NCBI RefSeq assembly: GCF_037963765.1
Contig: NZ_CP150166.1
Span: 2,797,501 to 2,861,500, forward strand
DNA from: Sporosarcina sp. FSL W8-0480
GTDB taxonomy: Bacteria > Bacillota > Bacilli > Bacillales_A > Planococcaceae
Length of the DNA stretch: 64,000 nucleotides
Direction of reading: 5' to 3'
Shown: positions 36,275-44,979 of the stretch, in pieces
How positions within the stretch are numbered: position 1 is the stretch's first letter
Layout: each line of letters begins with the position of its first letter
Position numbers and translations under genes: made by a program
Notes under the pieces: model-generated
What the model saw: only the letters and a program-made list of their open reading frames with translations
Told to the model about the DNA's origin: nothing
The model's database searches: none

Positions 36275-36506
36275 CTTCAGCCCCTTTAAAGTTATTCTCA
36301 AAATATAATTCCAAAGGTTATTTATTTCGTAGGATTAAAACAAATCTCCCAAATTACTCCTGAATAACATTTCCCACGCTCTCATTAATCCGTCAATCAC
36401 TTCTCCGCTGCTATGAATACAGAATGGGGAGCAAGTAAGGAATCTTGACACTGTGCCTCTGAGGCTAATTAAAGGATCAGATAAATTCAGAAATGAGATC
36501 AACCTT

Positions 36507-37649
36507 TTATATTACTGAATATAAGATATTTTCCACGTCTTGTTTACTTAATTCAACAGGATTATTGTCCATTCTGCCACCTGTAAAAGCATTATCTACA
36601 ATAATAGAGATATCATTATCAGTTATACCAAAGGTCGATAGCTTCATCGGTACTATTCCCTCGCAGACGTAATCAATGAAATCCTTAATACCACCAAATT
36701 CATTAAACAATGCTAAAAGTAATTTATCATTTGGAAAATGGTTTGTATTTATATTGGCAACAGCATCTAAAGTAAGTGCTACCGCTAATCCATGGGGAAC
36801 ACCATATAACATTGTTAACGGATAGGAAATCGAATGACAAGCAGTTGTTCTTGTATGAGAAAATGCCATACCAGCTAATACTGATGCACGGCAAAGTTTC
36901 TCTCGACTTTGAACATCACCTGGTTGCTCGACTGATGTCCGAAGATTTTCAATAACTATTTCCACCGCTCTATATGCAAGTTCCTGAACAACAGGTGTGG
37001 TGTGTTTGGACCAATATGCTTCTATAGCTTGACACATCGTATCCAACCCTGTTGCTAATGTCATCATGGGCGGTACCGTTAATGTTAATTCAGGAACAAT
37101 AATAGCTTTTTTAGGTTTCAAACCTGGATTATCAATTGAAAATTTTCTTCTTTTATTCATATCCCAAATCGTAGCCCATTGAGTAATTTCTGATCCAGTT
37201 CCTGCGGTTGTAGGAACGGCAATAATATCTATAAAATTGTTATTTATATAAGTCTTGTTCGTAATACTATCCGTAATTGTTTCTACTGTAAGTCTTTTAC
37301 TTTGATAAACATTATAAAAAGTACTAACACCTTTTGAGAGGTCAATTGCACTTCCCCCGCCCAAGGCAATGATTATGTCGACATCTTTGTTGCCTATTTG
37401 CTCAAGAGCCTCAATAATATCACTTTGTGTTGGATTTGCAACTACTTGGCTAATCCATATAAATGAACTATTAACTTCCTCACACTTATTCTTGAATTCT
37501 TCAATAAAATTCTCAATATCCCATCTTAATGCTGATGATTTACTCATCACCAATACAATGTTAGAGGAAGTGTATTCCAGAAGAGTTTGTTCTAATTGTT
37601 TTAAATTAGAAAACTTAATTTCCGTGTTACAAAATGGTTTATAGGTCAT
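36507..37649 (-). CDS. Iron-type alcohol dehydrogenase, predicted phosphonoacetaldehyde reductase
   Basis: Group III (Fe-ADH) dehydrogenase, 380 residues, most like hydroxyethylphosphonate dehydrogenase/PhpC types: it would reduce phosphonoacetaldehyde to 2-hydroxyethylphosphonate with NAD(P)H. GGGSAIDLSKG (97-107) binds the cofactor, VPTTAGTGSE follows at 145-154, and metal ligands D203, H272 and H286 keep the FucO spacing; the fourth FucO ligand position carries Gln207 instead of His. Last gene of ppd-NTase-ppm-reductase. With no aminotransferase in the cluster, this enzyme decides that the product is the hydroxy rather than the amino phosphonate. No clear ribosome site is visible beyond AAGGAGAGGG upstream of ATG 37649. 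Confidence 0.85.
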   Translation of the reverse strand: MTYKPFCNTEIKFSNLKQLEQTLLEYTSSNIVLVMSKSSALRWDIENFIEEFKNKCEEVNSSFIWISQVVANPTQSDIIEALEQIGNKDVDIIIALGGGSAIDLSKGVSTFYNVYQSKRLTVETITDSITNKTYINNNFIDIIAVPTTAGTGSEITQWATIWDMNKRRKFSIDNPGLKPKKAIIVPELTLTVPPMMTLATGLDTMCQAIEAYWSKHTTPVVQELAYRAVEIVIENLRTSVEQPGDVQSREKLCRASVLAGMAFSHTRTTACHSISYPLTMLYGVPHGLAVALTLDAVANINTNHFPNDKLLLALFNEFGGIKDFIDYVCEGIVPMKLSTFGITDNDISIIVDNAFTGGRMDNNPVELSKQDVENILYSVI

Positions 37650-37744
37650 AGCCCTCTCCTTATATAAGACAATCTACATTCTCCGTCTATTTAAAACATA
37701 CAGATTTCAGATTTTTAAATTCTGGTAAGACTATGTATTTATTA

Positions 37745-39058
37745 TTAATATTCCCCTGGGATTAATGTAAGAATTTCATTAATTGACATGCACATATCAT
37801 CAGCCTCTTTTGCTCTTTTATTTTCTAATATTGATTCTGCTGCTCTTTGCATAGCGGGGAAACCGGTTCGTGTTAATTGGTTTGCATAAATAACAATGTT
37901 CACACCACGTTTAGCAAACTCATCTTCAGTAACTGTGTTAAACGAAGAAGGTACAACTACTAATGGTGTAGAAGGATCTTTTATTCTAAACTTCTCGCAG
38001 AACTCAAAAATTTCGTTAGGATCCTTTTTTCTTGAATGAATCATAATTCCATTGGCTCCCGCTTCAACGAAAGCAAACGCTCTCGTTAAGGCATCTTCCA
38101 TTCCTTTTTCTAAAATTAAGCTTTCAATCCTTGCAATTAAGAAAAAGTCTTTCGTTTTTAAAGCCGCTTTACCTGCCCGAATTTTCTCACTAAAATTCTC
38201 GATAGTATCTTGCGTTTGTTCAACATCAGTTCCGAAAAGTGAGTTTTTCTTTAAACCTGTTTTATCTTCAATAATTACTGCAGACACACCCATACGTTCT
38301 AAAGTTTTTATATTATAAACGAAGTGCTCAACTTGACCTCCAGTGTCGGCGTCAACGATTATTGGCTTAGTTGTGACATCCATAATTTCATCAATTATTT
38401 GGAAGCGTTTAGACATGTCCAATAACTCAATATCTGGCTTACCTTTTACAGTTGAATCACATAAGCTGGATGACCACATTGCATCAAACTGTCGAGTTTC
38501 CCCATCTATTAAAACTGTAGTTTTTTCCGCAATTAACCCGGTAATTCCACTATGAGCCTCTATAACACTTACCAAGGGTTTCATTTCAAGTAATTTCTTC
38601 AATCTTGCCCTTCGAGCATCTGGCATTGAAAGCTGTTCTCTTTGGCTAAGCTCTAGTTGTTCATAATCTTCATTATTCGAGTAAGGATATTCTATTAACT
38701 CCCCACCATACTCTAATAAAACTTGCTCAACCTCATCTCTAATAGGCTTTTGAAAACCTTTTACCCAGTTGTCACCATGAACAACAAAGTCAGGCATATA
38801 TTTGCGTAAGTTTTCAGCATAGCTTAATGAATTTTGTGGAACAACTTTACTTACACCTTTAATACTTTTAATTAATTTAACTCTTTCGTCATATTTCAAC
38901 ACTGGAAAACGCTTATAGCTTACTACTACTTCATCTGTTAACATCCCTATTGTTAATTCACCAAGCTCAGCCGCTTTTTGAATAATTGAGGTGTGACCTC
39001 CATGGATCACGTCCGTACTAAATGACATGTAAACTGATTTACGGTGTTCTGTCATCAT
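37745..39058 (-). CDS. Phosphoenolpyruvate mutase with N-terminal cytidylyltransferase-like domain
   Basis: Makes the C-P bond by rearranging PEP to phosphonopyruvate. 437 residues in two domains. Residues 8-125 form an HxGH-type nucleotidyltransferase (HGGH 19-22; VHGDNWVKG 93-101), and 160-437 form the PEP mutase/isocitrate lyase barrel. The diagnostic mutase motif EDKTGLKKNS (264-273) and the metal motif VDADTGG (235-241) are intact, which separates it from lyases. The nucleotidyltransferase lacks the usual ISSTxxR-type motif after IEYPYSNNE, so its activity is doubtful. ATG 39058 follows AAGGATGAG, 10 bp after the nucleotidyltransferase gene. Confidence 0.95.
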   Translation of the reverse strand: MMTEHRKSVYMSFSTDVIHGGHTSIIQKAAELGELTIGMLTDEVVVSYKRFPVLKYDERVKLIKSIKGVSKVVPQNSLSYAENLRKYMPDFVVHGDNWVKGFQKPIRDEVEQVLLEYGGELIEYPYSNNEDYEQLELSQREQLSMPDARRARLKKLLEMKPLVSVIEAHSGITGLIAEKTTVLIDGETRQFDAMWSSSLCDSTVKGKPDIELLDMSKRFQIIDEIMDVTTKPIIVDADTGGQVEHFVYNIKTLERMGVSAVIIEDKTGLKKNSLFGTDVEQTQDTIENFSEKIRAGKAALKTKDFFLIARIESLILEKGMEDALTRAFAFVEAGANGIMIHSRKKDPNEIFEFCEKFRIKDPSTPLVVVPSSFNTVTEDEFAKRGVNIVIYANQLTRTGFPAMQRAAESILENKRAKEADDMCMSINEILTLIPGEY

Positions 39059-39068
39059 AAACTCATCC

Positions 39069-39782
39069 TTAGCTTTTAGTATTTAGTCTTTCTTTTATTA
39101 CCAGTAAATCTTCTTTTGTATCTATTTCAGCACATAATTTATTTGTGAAATCTAACGGAAAAATTGAGCACTTGTCAGAAACTTCGTTTAATGCATTTTC
39201 AGCATAACAAGTTACTTGACCATGTTCACAATAGGATACAATTCGATCTAACCATTTTTCCCAATCATTCTTATATAATTTATAAAGCGGTTGAGCAGTA
39301 ACTGTGTTTTCAAAGAACTCAATACCTACTTTTTCAATTTTATTGTTATTAATAACTGCTTTAAAATCCTTTTTAGGTAACGGAAGCGTCGTACTTACTG
39401 TCATACAACTTTTGGTTTCATTTAACACATCATCTAAGATTGATTTATCAAACACTAAGTCACCATGCATTAATAGTATATCATCCTCAAGATAATCTTT
39501 AGCCAGATAAATGGAGTAGATATAGTTTGTTTGATCGTAGATTGGATTGTTTATAAAAATTAAATCTAACGATAAACTTAAAGAGTGGCAATAATCTACA
39601 AGAACTTTATCAAAAGGTCCGGTAGTAATCACAATATTTGTTATCCCACTTTTTTGTAACAATTTTAATTGCCTACTAAGTATTGTTTCATCTTGACCAA
39701 TTTCAGTCATGCATTTAGGTTGTGCCTTAGTTAAATCTCCCATTCTTTTTCCCATACCCGAATTAAGAATTAATGCTTTCAT
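39069..39782 (-). CDS. MobA-like nucleotidyltransferase, predicted phosphonate cytidylyltransferase (PntC-like)
   Basis: 237 residues of the GT-A nucleotidyltransferase fold, like LicC and PntC. LNSGMGKRMGDLTKAQPKCM (6-25) is the nucleotide loop with the usual G-x-G-x-R-M and PK; MHGDLVFD (105-112) carries the metal-binding Asp108 and possibly Asp112. In phosphonate clusters such enzymes activate 2-aminoethyl- or hydroxyethylphosphonate with CTP, as phosphocholine is activated. Overlaps ppd by one base (TAATG) and precedes the mutase, so it is an integral pathway member. Confidence 0.85.
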   Translation of the reverse strand: MKALILNSGMGKRMGDLTKAQPKCMTEIGQDETILSRQLKLLQKSGITNIVITTGPFDKVLVDYCHSLSLSLDLIFINNPIYDQTNYIYSIYLAKDYLEDDILLMHGDLVFDKSILDDVLNETKSCMTVSTTLPLPKKDFKAVINNNKIEKVGIEFFENTVTAQPLYKLYKNDWEKWLDRIVSYCEHGQVTCYAENALNEVSDKCSIFPLDFTNKLCAEIDTKEDLLVIKERLNTKS

Positions 39783-40912
39783 TAGTTACACTCCAATAAA
39801 AAGTTCATAAAGGCTTTTTTATTTTCAATTGGGGTATTTGTCGGTCGACCTAAATCTTCCCTTGAGCCGATTGCCGATTTAACTTCGATAAAAATCGGCC
39901 CCTGTTTTCCATCTAATAGAGATAGGACAGAATCCAACTCATCCAAGTTTGAAGCGCTGTAGGTAGCTTGGTAACCGCAACCAATCGCTATTTGTTGAAG
40001 ATTTATGCTGTTTGCAACAGTAGGTTGTCCACCTACTGACTCATGTGAACCGTTATTAATAATTACATGTATATAATTAGCGGGTGATTTCTCCCCAATA
40101 ACAGCCATTACTCCCATATGCATTAGAGCTGCACCATCTCCATCTATACACCAAACTCTCTTATTGGGTTTGTTTAGAGCAACTCCTAAAGCAATTGAAG
40201 AACTGTGTCCCATTGAGCCCACTGTTAAAAAATCATATTTATGGGATTGACCATTTTGTTCTCTTATTTCAAATAACTCCCTGGATGTTTTTCCTGTTGT
40301 AGAGACAATTATATCCTCATTTGCTACATCTGTTATAGCACGGATTATGTCTTCTCTTAAAGTAGGATTATCATTTTTATAGGTTACCTTTTCGCTATAA
40401 GATAATCCTCCTTTTTTAACTACAAAAGCCACACTTTTTCCAGATGCAAGTAAATTTATAAATGTAGATAGATTATCTTCAAGCTCTTTATCAGTAGTAT
40501 CTTTGTCCAAGATCATATAAGTAATATCCAAAGACTCTAGCATTGTTATTGTAATTTCACCTTGAAATTTATGCTGTGGCTCATCGTGTACACCTGGTTC
40601 ACCTCTCCATCCCATTACAAAGACACAGGGAATACCATATACCTGATCATTTAATAATGATGTTACTGGGTTTATTATATTTCCCAGTCCACTATTTTGA
40701 AGATACACACATGGAATCTTACCAGTTGATAAATGATAACCTGCAGCCAAAGCAACAGCATTACCTTCGTTAGCTGTGATAATATGTTTATTTGATATTC
40801 CATATTGTTTCATTAAATAACTATTGAATGGATTTAATAGGGAATCTGGAACTCCAGTAAAAAAATTAATATTATTTCCTTCAAGAAAACTTACAAATTT
40901 TGTAATATCCAT
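39782..40912 (-). CDS. Phosphonopyruvate decarboxylase
   Basis: ThDP enzyme that decarboxylates phosphonopyruvate to phosphonoacetaldehyde, the irreversible step that pulls the unfavourable mutase reaction. 376 residues: N-terminal Pyr domain with the catalytic Glu49 (TANEGNAVALAAGY), C-terminal PP domain with GDG 258-260 and NNG 286-288 (metal/ThDP motif) and SHESVGGQPT typical of Ppd. Length is right for the family. GAGGAAG precedes ATG 40912. First gene of the phosphonate operon; no firm promoter, though AT-rich TATTAT/TAAAAT boxes lie 50-60 bp upstream. Confidence 0.94.
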   Translation of the reverse strand: MDITKFVSFLEGNNINFFTGVPDSLLNPFNSYLMKQYGISNKHIITANEGNAVALAAGYHLSTGKIPCVYLQNSGLGNIINPVTSLLNDQVYGIPCVFVMGWRGEPGVHDEPQHKFQGEITITMLESLDITYMILDKDTTDKELEDNLSTFINLLASGKSVAFVVKKGGLSYSEKVTYKNDNPTLREDIIRAITDVANEDIIVSTTGKTSRELFEIREQNGQSHKYDFLTVGSMGHSSSIALGVALNKPNKRVWCIDGDGAALMHMGVMAVIGEKSPANYIHVIINNGSHESVGGQPTVANSINLQQIAIGCGYQATYSASNLDELDSVLSLLDGKQGPIFIEVKSAIGSREDLGRPTNTPIENKKAFMNFLLECN

Positions 40913-41074
40913 TTAAACTTCCTCTTTCTCCTGTCTGAAAATTAATTTGTCATTACTACTTCAGCAAATATTTTAATAATACCGTATAATTTTACACGAG
41001 TCTCCAATTTAATACTAATAGATGTGCAAATTAATGTACAAAACCAATGAAGTATTGAGGCAGTAATAAAAAAG

Positions 41075-41105
41075 GGGACAACAATTCTTATACGAATTAT
41101 GTCCC
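41075..41105 (-). terminator. Terminator upstream of the phosphonate operon
   Basis: GGGACATAATTC/GAATTGTTGTCCC stem followed by CTTTTTT on the minus strand. It stops transcription coming from the flagellin-remnant side before ppd. Confidence 0.75.
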
Positions 41106-41181
41106 AAAATGCAGTTTTTTTGTTATATCCCCATCAGCCGAACCCGTTAAAATGTCCGGACGACGCATCATCAATCAGTTT

Positions 41182-41280
41182 AACTTAAAAGTACAGTACG
41201 CCTTGTGGTTATTAGTTTACTTGCAACATGTCCCGTTATTTCTAACAAACTCAGACTATGTCTTCATCCTTATGACAAGA
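41182..41280 (-). pseudogene. Flagellin 3' remnant 2
   Basis: About 90 bp roughly four-fifths identical to remnant 1, retaining only PQGVL of the flagellin tail (frame broken by stops). It flanks the phosphonate genes on the other side from remnant 1, in the same orientation. An unrelated hairpin (AATAGAGG/CCTCTATT arms, 41328-41359) follows; the rest to 41642 is AT-rich with a small direct repeat of ctattNgtttttctat near 41430 and no gene. Confidence 0.75.
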
Positions 41281-41642
41281 GGCTGGACACTTAGATTGTT
41301 ACTTCGTAAAACGCTACGGTTTCCTGTAATAGAGGCTGCATCAGACGGCCTCCTCTATTCATTGAACGTACTCCAGGATTTCTAAAAAGGGCTTCGCTTT
41401 TGATTGTCCAATCTATTCGTTTTTCTATCTATTTGTTTTTCTATCTTCCGTGTTTAGCATTTACAGTTCATAAGAGTATAATCTCTTTCTACGTCTTCTT
41501 TATAAAAAAACTTAAACTGGTTTCTATTTATATCACTTAAAATTTAACATTATAAGCAATGAAGCATTCTATTTCTGATCTATCGTGTTTTCTCGCTTAA
41601 TTTGTAACCAAAAACAGGATGCCTCAATATGACGTATATTTC

Positions 41643-43124
41643 TTAAAATGAATTTTGAAATTCCGACAGTAAGAGATTACAAATACGCTCTCCAATCTTG
41701 CCATCGGCGTAAGGTAAATCTTCATCAATAATTCGAACTCGTTGAGATAAGTTTGGGTCAATATCATTTTTTATGTTCTTGATAAACCTTTCAATGTCCA
41801 AGTGACTGTATGCTTGTTCAAGGCAAATTGTTTGTACTACTTCCTCTGAATCTGCAACGGCACCATTTCCTTTTTGCAAAACCAAAATTGGCTTTTGGGT
41901 AAATAAATATTGTGCAATTATAGAACTATAATCACTTATTAATGCATCAGAATATTCAAATGCCATGTCATAGGAAATATTTGTATCGAGAATCATATTT
42001 CTTGAATTTTCAACAGTTCCCTTACACTCTTCCCAATAACTGGCGTATTCTGGTAGGTATAGTTTGAATATAGTACCCATCATTGGATGTGGACGCCAAA
42101 TGAGCGCGATATCCTCTTTTGTGGAGAATAAGTTAATTATATGCCTTCCATACTCCAGAAAAGTTGAGGTTTGCGAATTAATATTGTAATGACTATTCCA
42201 TAGAAATACTTTCTTTCCAATCAACTTTCGCTTCCACTCTTCGTTGGATTCATTGGAAGGGATAACGGAATCAAACATTCCATCCCATTTTGGTAATCCT
42301 GTCACTAAAACATTCTTACCTTTCATAACCGAATACTTTTCGTGCATACTTTTTGCTTTTTCGGACTGGGATATTATTCTCCAGGCACATTTAGCAACGG
42401 GTAATTTACAATTTGCTTGAATAGTCACATCGTTAATAATCATTTCTGTATAGTAAGGGAGATAAACCAATTTAGTATATTTCGCAATATTTTCAGGCCA
42501 AAATTGTGGCAGTGTTACACTTTCATAAGGATTACTAATAAATGCCATATCAGGTTGTTCTTTAGACAAGTCATAGTCTTCATAAGGAATATTTTTTATT
42601 CCCAGTGGTGTTAAATAATCTTCATAAATAACATCCGTTTCAATCTTTCCTTCTTCATTTTCAATCGACCTGAAAATCGGTGTTAACACTACACTTACTT
42701 CGCAATCGATTCTTTTATTAAAAGCTTCATATACACTTTGCATAGCATCCCACTTCTGACCAAGCTCCGCAAAAAATACAATATGATAGGTAACACTAAT
42801 CTCTTTTTCAAATATGACTATTAAATCTTTTATATCCTCCCTTAACTCACCTGTTAATTCATGGATGCGATCTACTTTATTTTGAATTAATAATTCAACG
42901 ACTTTTTTTTCACATATCTTTATTTGATTAAAAACTTTATGGTTAGCAGTATCTTTCTGATTTTCACTTATTACCTTTTTTATTCCATGGAGAAACTCTT
43001 TACTATTTAATAATAATTGATTATAAATTACCTCATCATTGTTTTTTTCTTTGTGAATGTAATTTGCAGCTTCTAATAATGTAGCTAACATTTCTCTTAT
43101 ATATTTATGTAGAGCGGATCGCAC
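41643..43124 (-). CDS. CDP-glycerol glycerophosphotransferase-family protein (TagB/TagF-like)
   Basis: 493 residues. An N-terminal helical part (about 1-120) is unlike known domains; from about 120 the chain follows the TagB/TagF glycosyltransferase-B fold with WRPHPM (near 345) and EYSDALISDYSSIIAQYLFTQKPILVL (near 400), the family's nucleotide-site signature. Family enzymes transfer an alcohol phosphate from a CMP donor onto a growing polymer; beside a phosphonate pathway the donor could be a CMP-phosphonate. Starts at GTG 43124 after AAAGGTGGG. No membrane anchor. Codon use is strongly AT-rich, like the rest of the island. Confidence 0.85.
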   Translation of the reverse strand: MRSALHKYIREMLATLLEAANYIHKEKNNDEVIYNQLLLNSKEFLHGIKKVISENQKDTANHKVFNQIKICEKKVVELLIQNKVDRIHELTGELREDIKDLIVIFEKEISVTYHIVFFAELGQKWDAMQSVYEAFNKRIDCEVSVVLTPIFRSIENEEGKIETDVIYEDYLTPLGIKNIPYEDYDLSKEQPDMAFISNPYESVTLPQFWPENIAKYTKLVYLPYYTEMIINDVTIQANCKLPVAKCAWRIISQSEKAKSMHEKYSVMKGKNVLVTGLPKWDGMFDSVIPSNESNEEWKRKLIGKKVFLWNSHYNINSQTSTFLEYGRHIINLFSTKEDIALIWRPHPMMGTIFKLYLPEYASYWEECKGTVENSRNMILDTNISYDMAFEYSDALISDYSSIIAQYLFTQKPILVLQKGNGAVADSEEVVQTICLEQAYSHLDIERFIKNIKNDIDPNLSQRVRIIDEDLPYADGKIGERICNLLLSEFQNSF

Positions 43125-43218
43125 AAAATCCCACCTTTAAACTTATTTCCAGTAATCAACATAACGACCATGAACTCAAAAGTAATAAAACTTTTATCTC
43201 TTCAATAATGATCAAAAA

Positions 43219-44859
43219 TTAACCAATAAGATTCAATTTGTTTTTAAGTTTTTTACTTAAAAACGCTCTTTTCCCCTTCAAAATAGATAACACTTCTGTT
43301 GACTCCAAAATCTCAGTCTGTTTATATATTGATTCAAAAAAGCTTTCTTCAATTGATGTTAGTTTCTTATTTTTTTTCTTAAAGATCATATTATATAAAT
43401 TTACTAAAGGCTGGTCATATTTTATATTATATAGGAATTCGATAAATTCATCGGATTCCATCTTCATTGTCAGTAGAATATAGTCAACTAAACTAAAAAT
43501 ACCAGTGGTAAGTAGTGAAATAACTTCTTGGTTATTTTTCTTTTTTATAGACTCACTTATTTCAAATTCGTAGCCATCCAGTTGTAAATTTTTTATCAAT
43601 AGTGCCTCATTCTCGATTGACGTAAGGTCTGGATTGTCTAAAAGAGAGCGACTAAGTTTTTGTACATTAAGATTTGGAACAGAAAGTAGTATCTTCACAA
43701 CCCTTAAAGGTGTCATTGTTTTTTTGTTTACCATATTATCATTCAAGAAAATTGACAATTCCTCTAAAGAAGAATGCTTTGCAAGAATAGCAATTAAATT
43801 CACCCATACTTTATCGTCTGAGTCATTTATAGACAATGCCCTTGAATAACTTTTTACAGATTTATGCAAATCATTCTCTATCTCATATATTTCACCAAGG
43901 TGTTTTAGTGGCAAAAACTCCAAATAATCATCACTTGAATCACTTCTCAATATATCTTTTTTAAGTATTATCTCTTCAAATATTATTTTTGCTTGTTTAT
44001 ACTGTTTTTGATTAAATGATATAATTCCTTTATAATATTTAAAATCAACGACATTTGGAAAAGCTTCTATGCAGGTTTCTATGATATCTAATGATTCTTC
44101 ATTTCTATTGCTTTGATGCAGGGCATCTGATAAATACAAAAGAAGTTTTTGAACCCATTCCAAGTTTAAATCGGGCTTGAAACTATATGCCTTCTGATAG
44201 TATTGAATAGCCCTATTATTGTCATCAATATTTTTATATTCATTTCCAATGAAAAAGTAATCTATCGCTTCCTTATGTTCATTATCCAACAATAATTCCA
44301 AATTTCTATTTGACTTTTCCTTCTCCTGTACCGTACTTGTCAAATAGCCCGAATGGTAAAGCTGAAAGTCAATAATACCGTGTTTGGCCTTAGCTGGATC
44401 ATTATGTTCTAATACTTCGTGAATACTTCTTCGATAAGCAATAGAACCATCATTTTTATATAAACGTTCATGATAGTTAAGTGAAGTATGCTGTCCATTT
44501 TGTCCAACAAAGCTAACAATCTGAACACCTATTATATTGAACCCTGGTGGTTTAGATAAAAGATCATTTTTAAACTTTTCGAAGCTATCTCTATCTACAT
44601 ACTCATCAGCGTCAATAGCAAGAATCCATTCTCCTCTTGCTTGTGTGGCCGCAAAATTCCTTGCTTTTGAGAAATCATTTACCCATTGAAAGTCAAATAC
44701 TTTATCAGTGAATTGAAACGCAATTTCTTTTGACTGATCCTTAGAGCCCGTGTCTACAATTATAATTTCATCAGCGATGCCACTAATTGATTCAAGACAT
44801 CTTCCAATAACTTTTTCCTCATTCTTCATGATTATGCATACAGAAAGTATAGGTCGCAT
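43219..44859 (-). CDS. GT2 glycosyltransferase with C-terminal TPR repeats
   Basis: About 546 residues. An N-terminal GT-A domain (LSVCIIMKNEEKVIGRCLESI, DEIIIVDTGSKDQS, WVNDFSKARNFA, metal motif DADEY near 84-88) is joined to helical TPR-like repeats from about 200 onward (FIGNEYKNIDDNNRAIQYYQKAY and others). The architecture matches SunS-type and flagellin-glycosylating transferases found next to flagellin genes in Firmicutes. ATG 44859 is used because AAGGGA is ten bases upstream; GTG 44868 is too close. It lies 120 bp downstream of hag in the same direction, with overlapping hairpins between. Likely first sugar transfer onto flagellin. Confidence 0.87.
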   Translation of the reverse strand: MRPILSVCIIMKNEEKVIGRCLESISGIADEIIIVDTGSKDQSKEIAFQFTDKVFDFQWVNDFSKARNFAATQARGEWILAIDADEYVDRDSFEKFKNDLLSKPPGFNIIGVQIVSFVGQNGQHTSLNYHERLYKNDGSIAYRRSIHEVLEHNDPAKAKHGIIDFQLYHSGYLTSTVQEKEKSNRNLELLLDNEHKEAIDYFFIGNEYKNIDDNNRAIQYYQKAYSFKPDLNLEWVQKLLLYLSDALHQSNRNEESLDIIETCIEAFPNVVDFKYYKGIISFNQKQYKQAKIIFEEIILKKDILRSDSSDDYLEFLPLKHLGEIYEIENDLHKSVKSYSRALSINDSDDKVWVNLIAILAKHSSLEELSIFLNDNMVNKKTMTPLRVVKILLSVPNLNVQKLSRSLLDNPDLTSIENEALLIKNLQLDGYEFEISESIKKKNNQEVISLLTTGIFSLVDYILLTMKMESDEFIEFLYNIKYDQPLVNLYNMIFKKKNKKLTSIEESFFESIYKQTEILESTEVLSILKGKRAFLSKKLKNKLNLIG

Positions 44860-44892
44860 GTATCGCACTTCCCTTAAAATTTGATAGATTAT

Positions 44893-44943
44893 AGGTTCAT
44901 AAAAAAAATCGTACAGTCTTTGTACGACTTTTTTTATGAACCT
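44893..44943 (-). terminator. Long A/U-rich hairpin between hag and the glycosyltransferase gene
   Basis: Arms AGGTTCATAAAAAAAGTCGTACA and near-complement (the second arm carries TTTTTTTT). The inner GTCGTAC/GTACGAT stem followed by eight T is by itself a terminator on the minus strand. Confidence 0.8.
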
Positions 44944-44966
44944 GTCATCATGAATGAGACAGGTTC
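44938..44966 (-). terminator. First hairpin after hag, sharing bases with the next
   Basis: GAACCTGTC/GACAGGTTC perfect 9-bp stem, 11-base loop, 14 bp past the hag stop. The GGTTC arm can alternatively pair with GAACC of the following hairpin, so the two folds compete. Confidence 0.8.
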
Positions 44967-44979
44967 GTTTTATTGTTTA

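Noticed and set aside
41152..41385. 77-codon plus-strand frame upstream of the phosphonate operon
   Set aside because: Runs through flagellin remnant 2 and a hairpin; no ribosome site or family match.
36507..44868. Teichoic acid biosynthesis locus as the sole reading of the TagF-like gene
   Set aside because: No TagA, TarI/TagD-type glycerol cytidylyltransferase, Tag transporter or other wall-acid gene is nearby; the phosphonate genes and hag are. It stays as an alternative acceptor, not as the main call.
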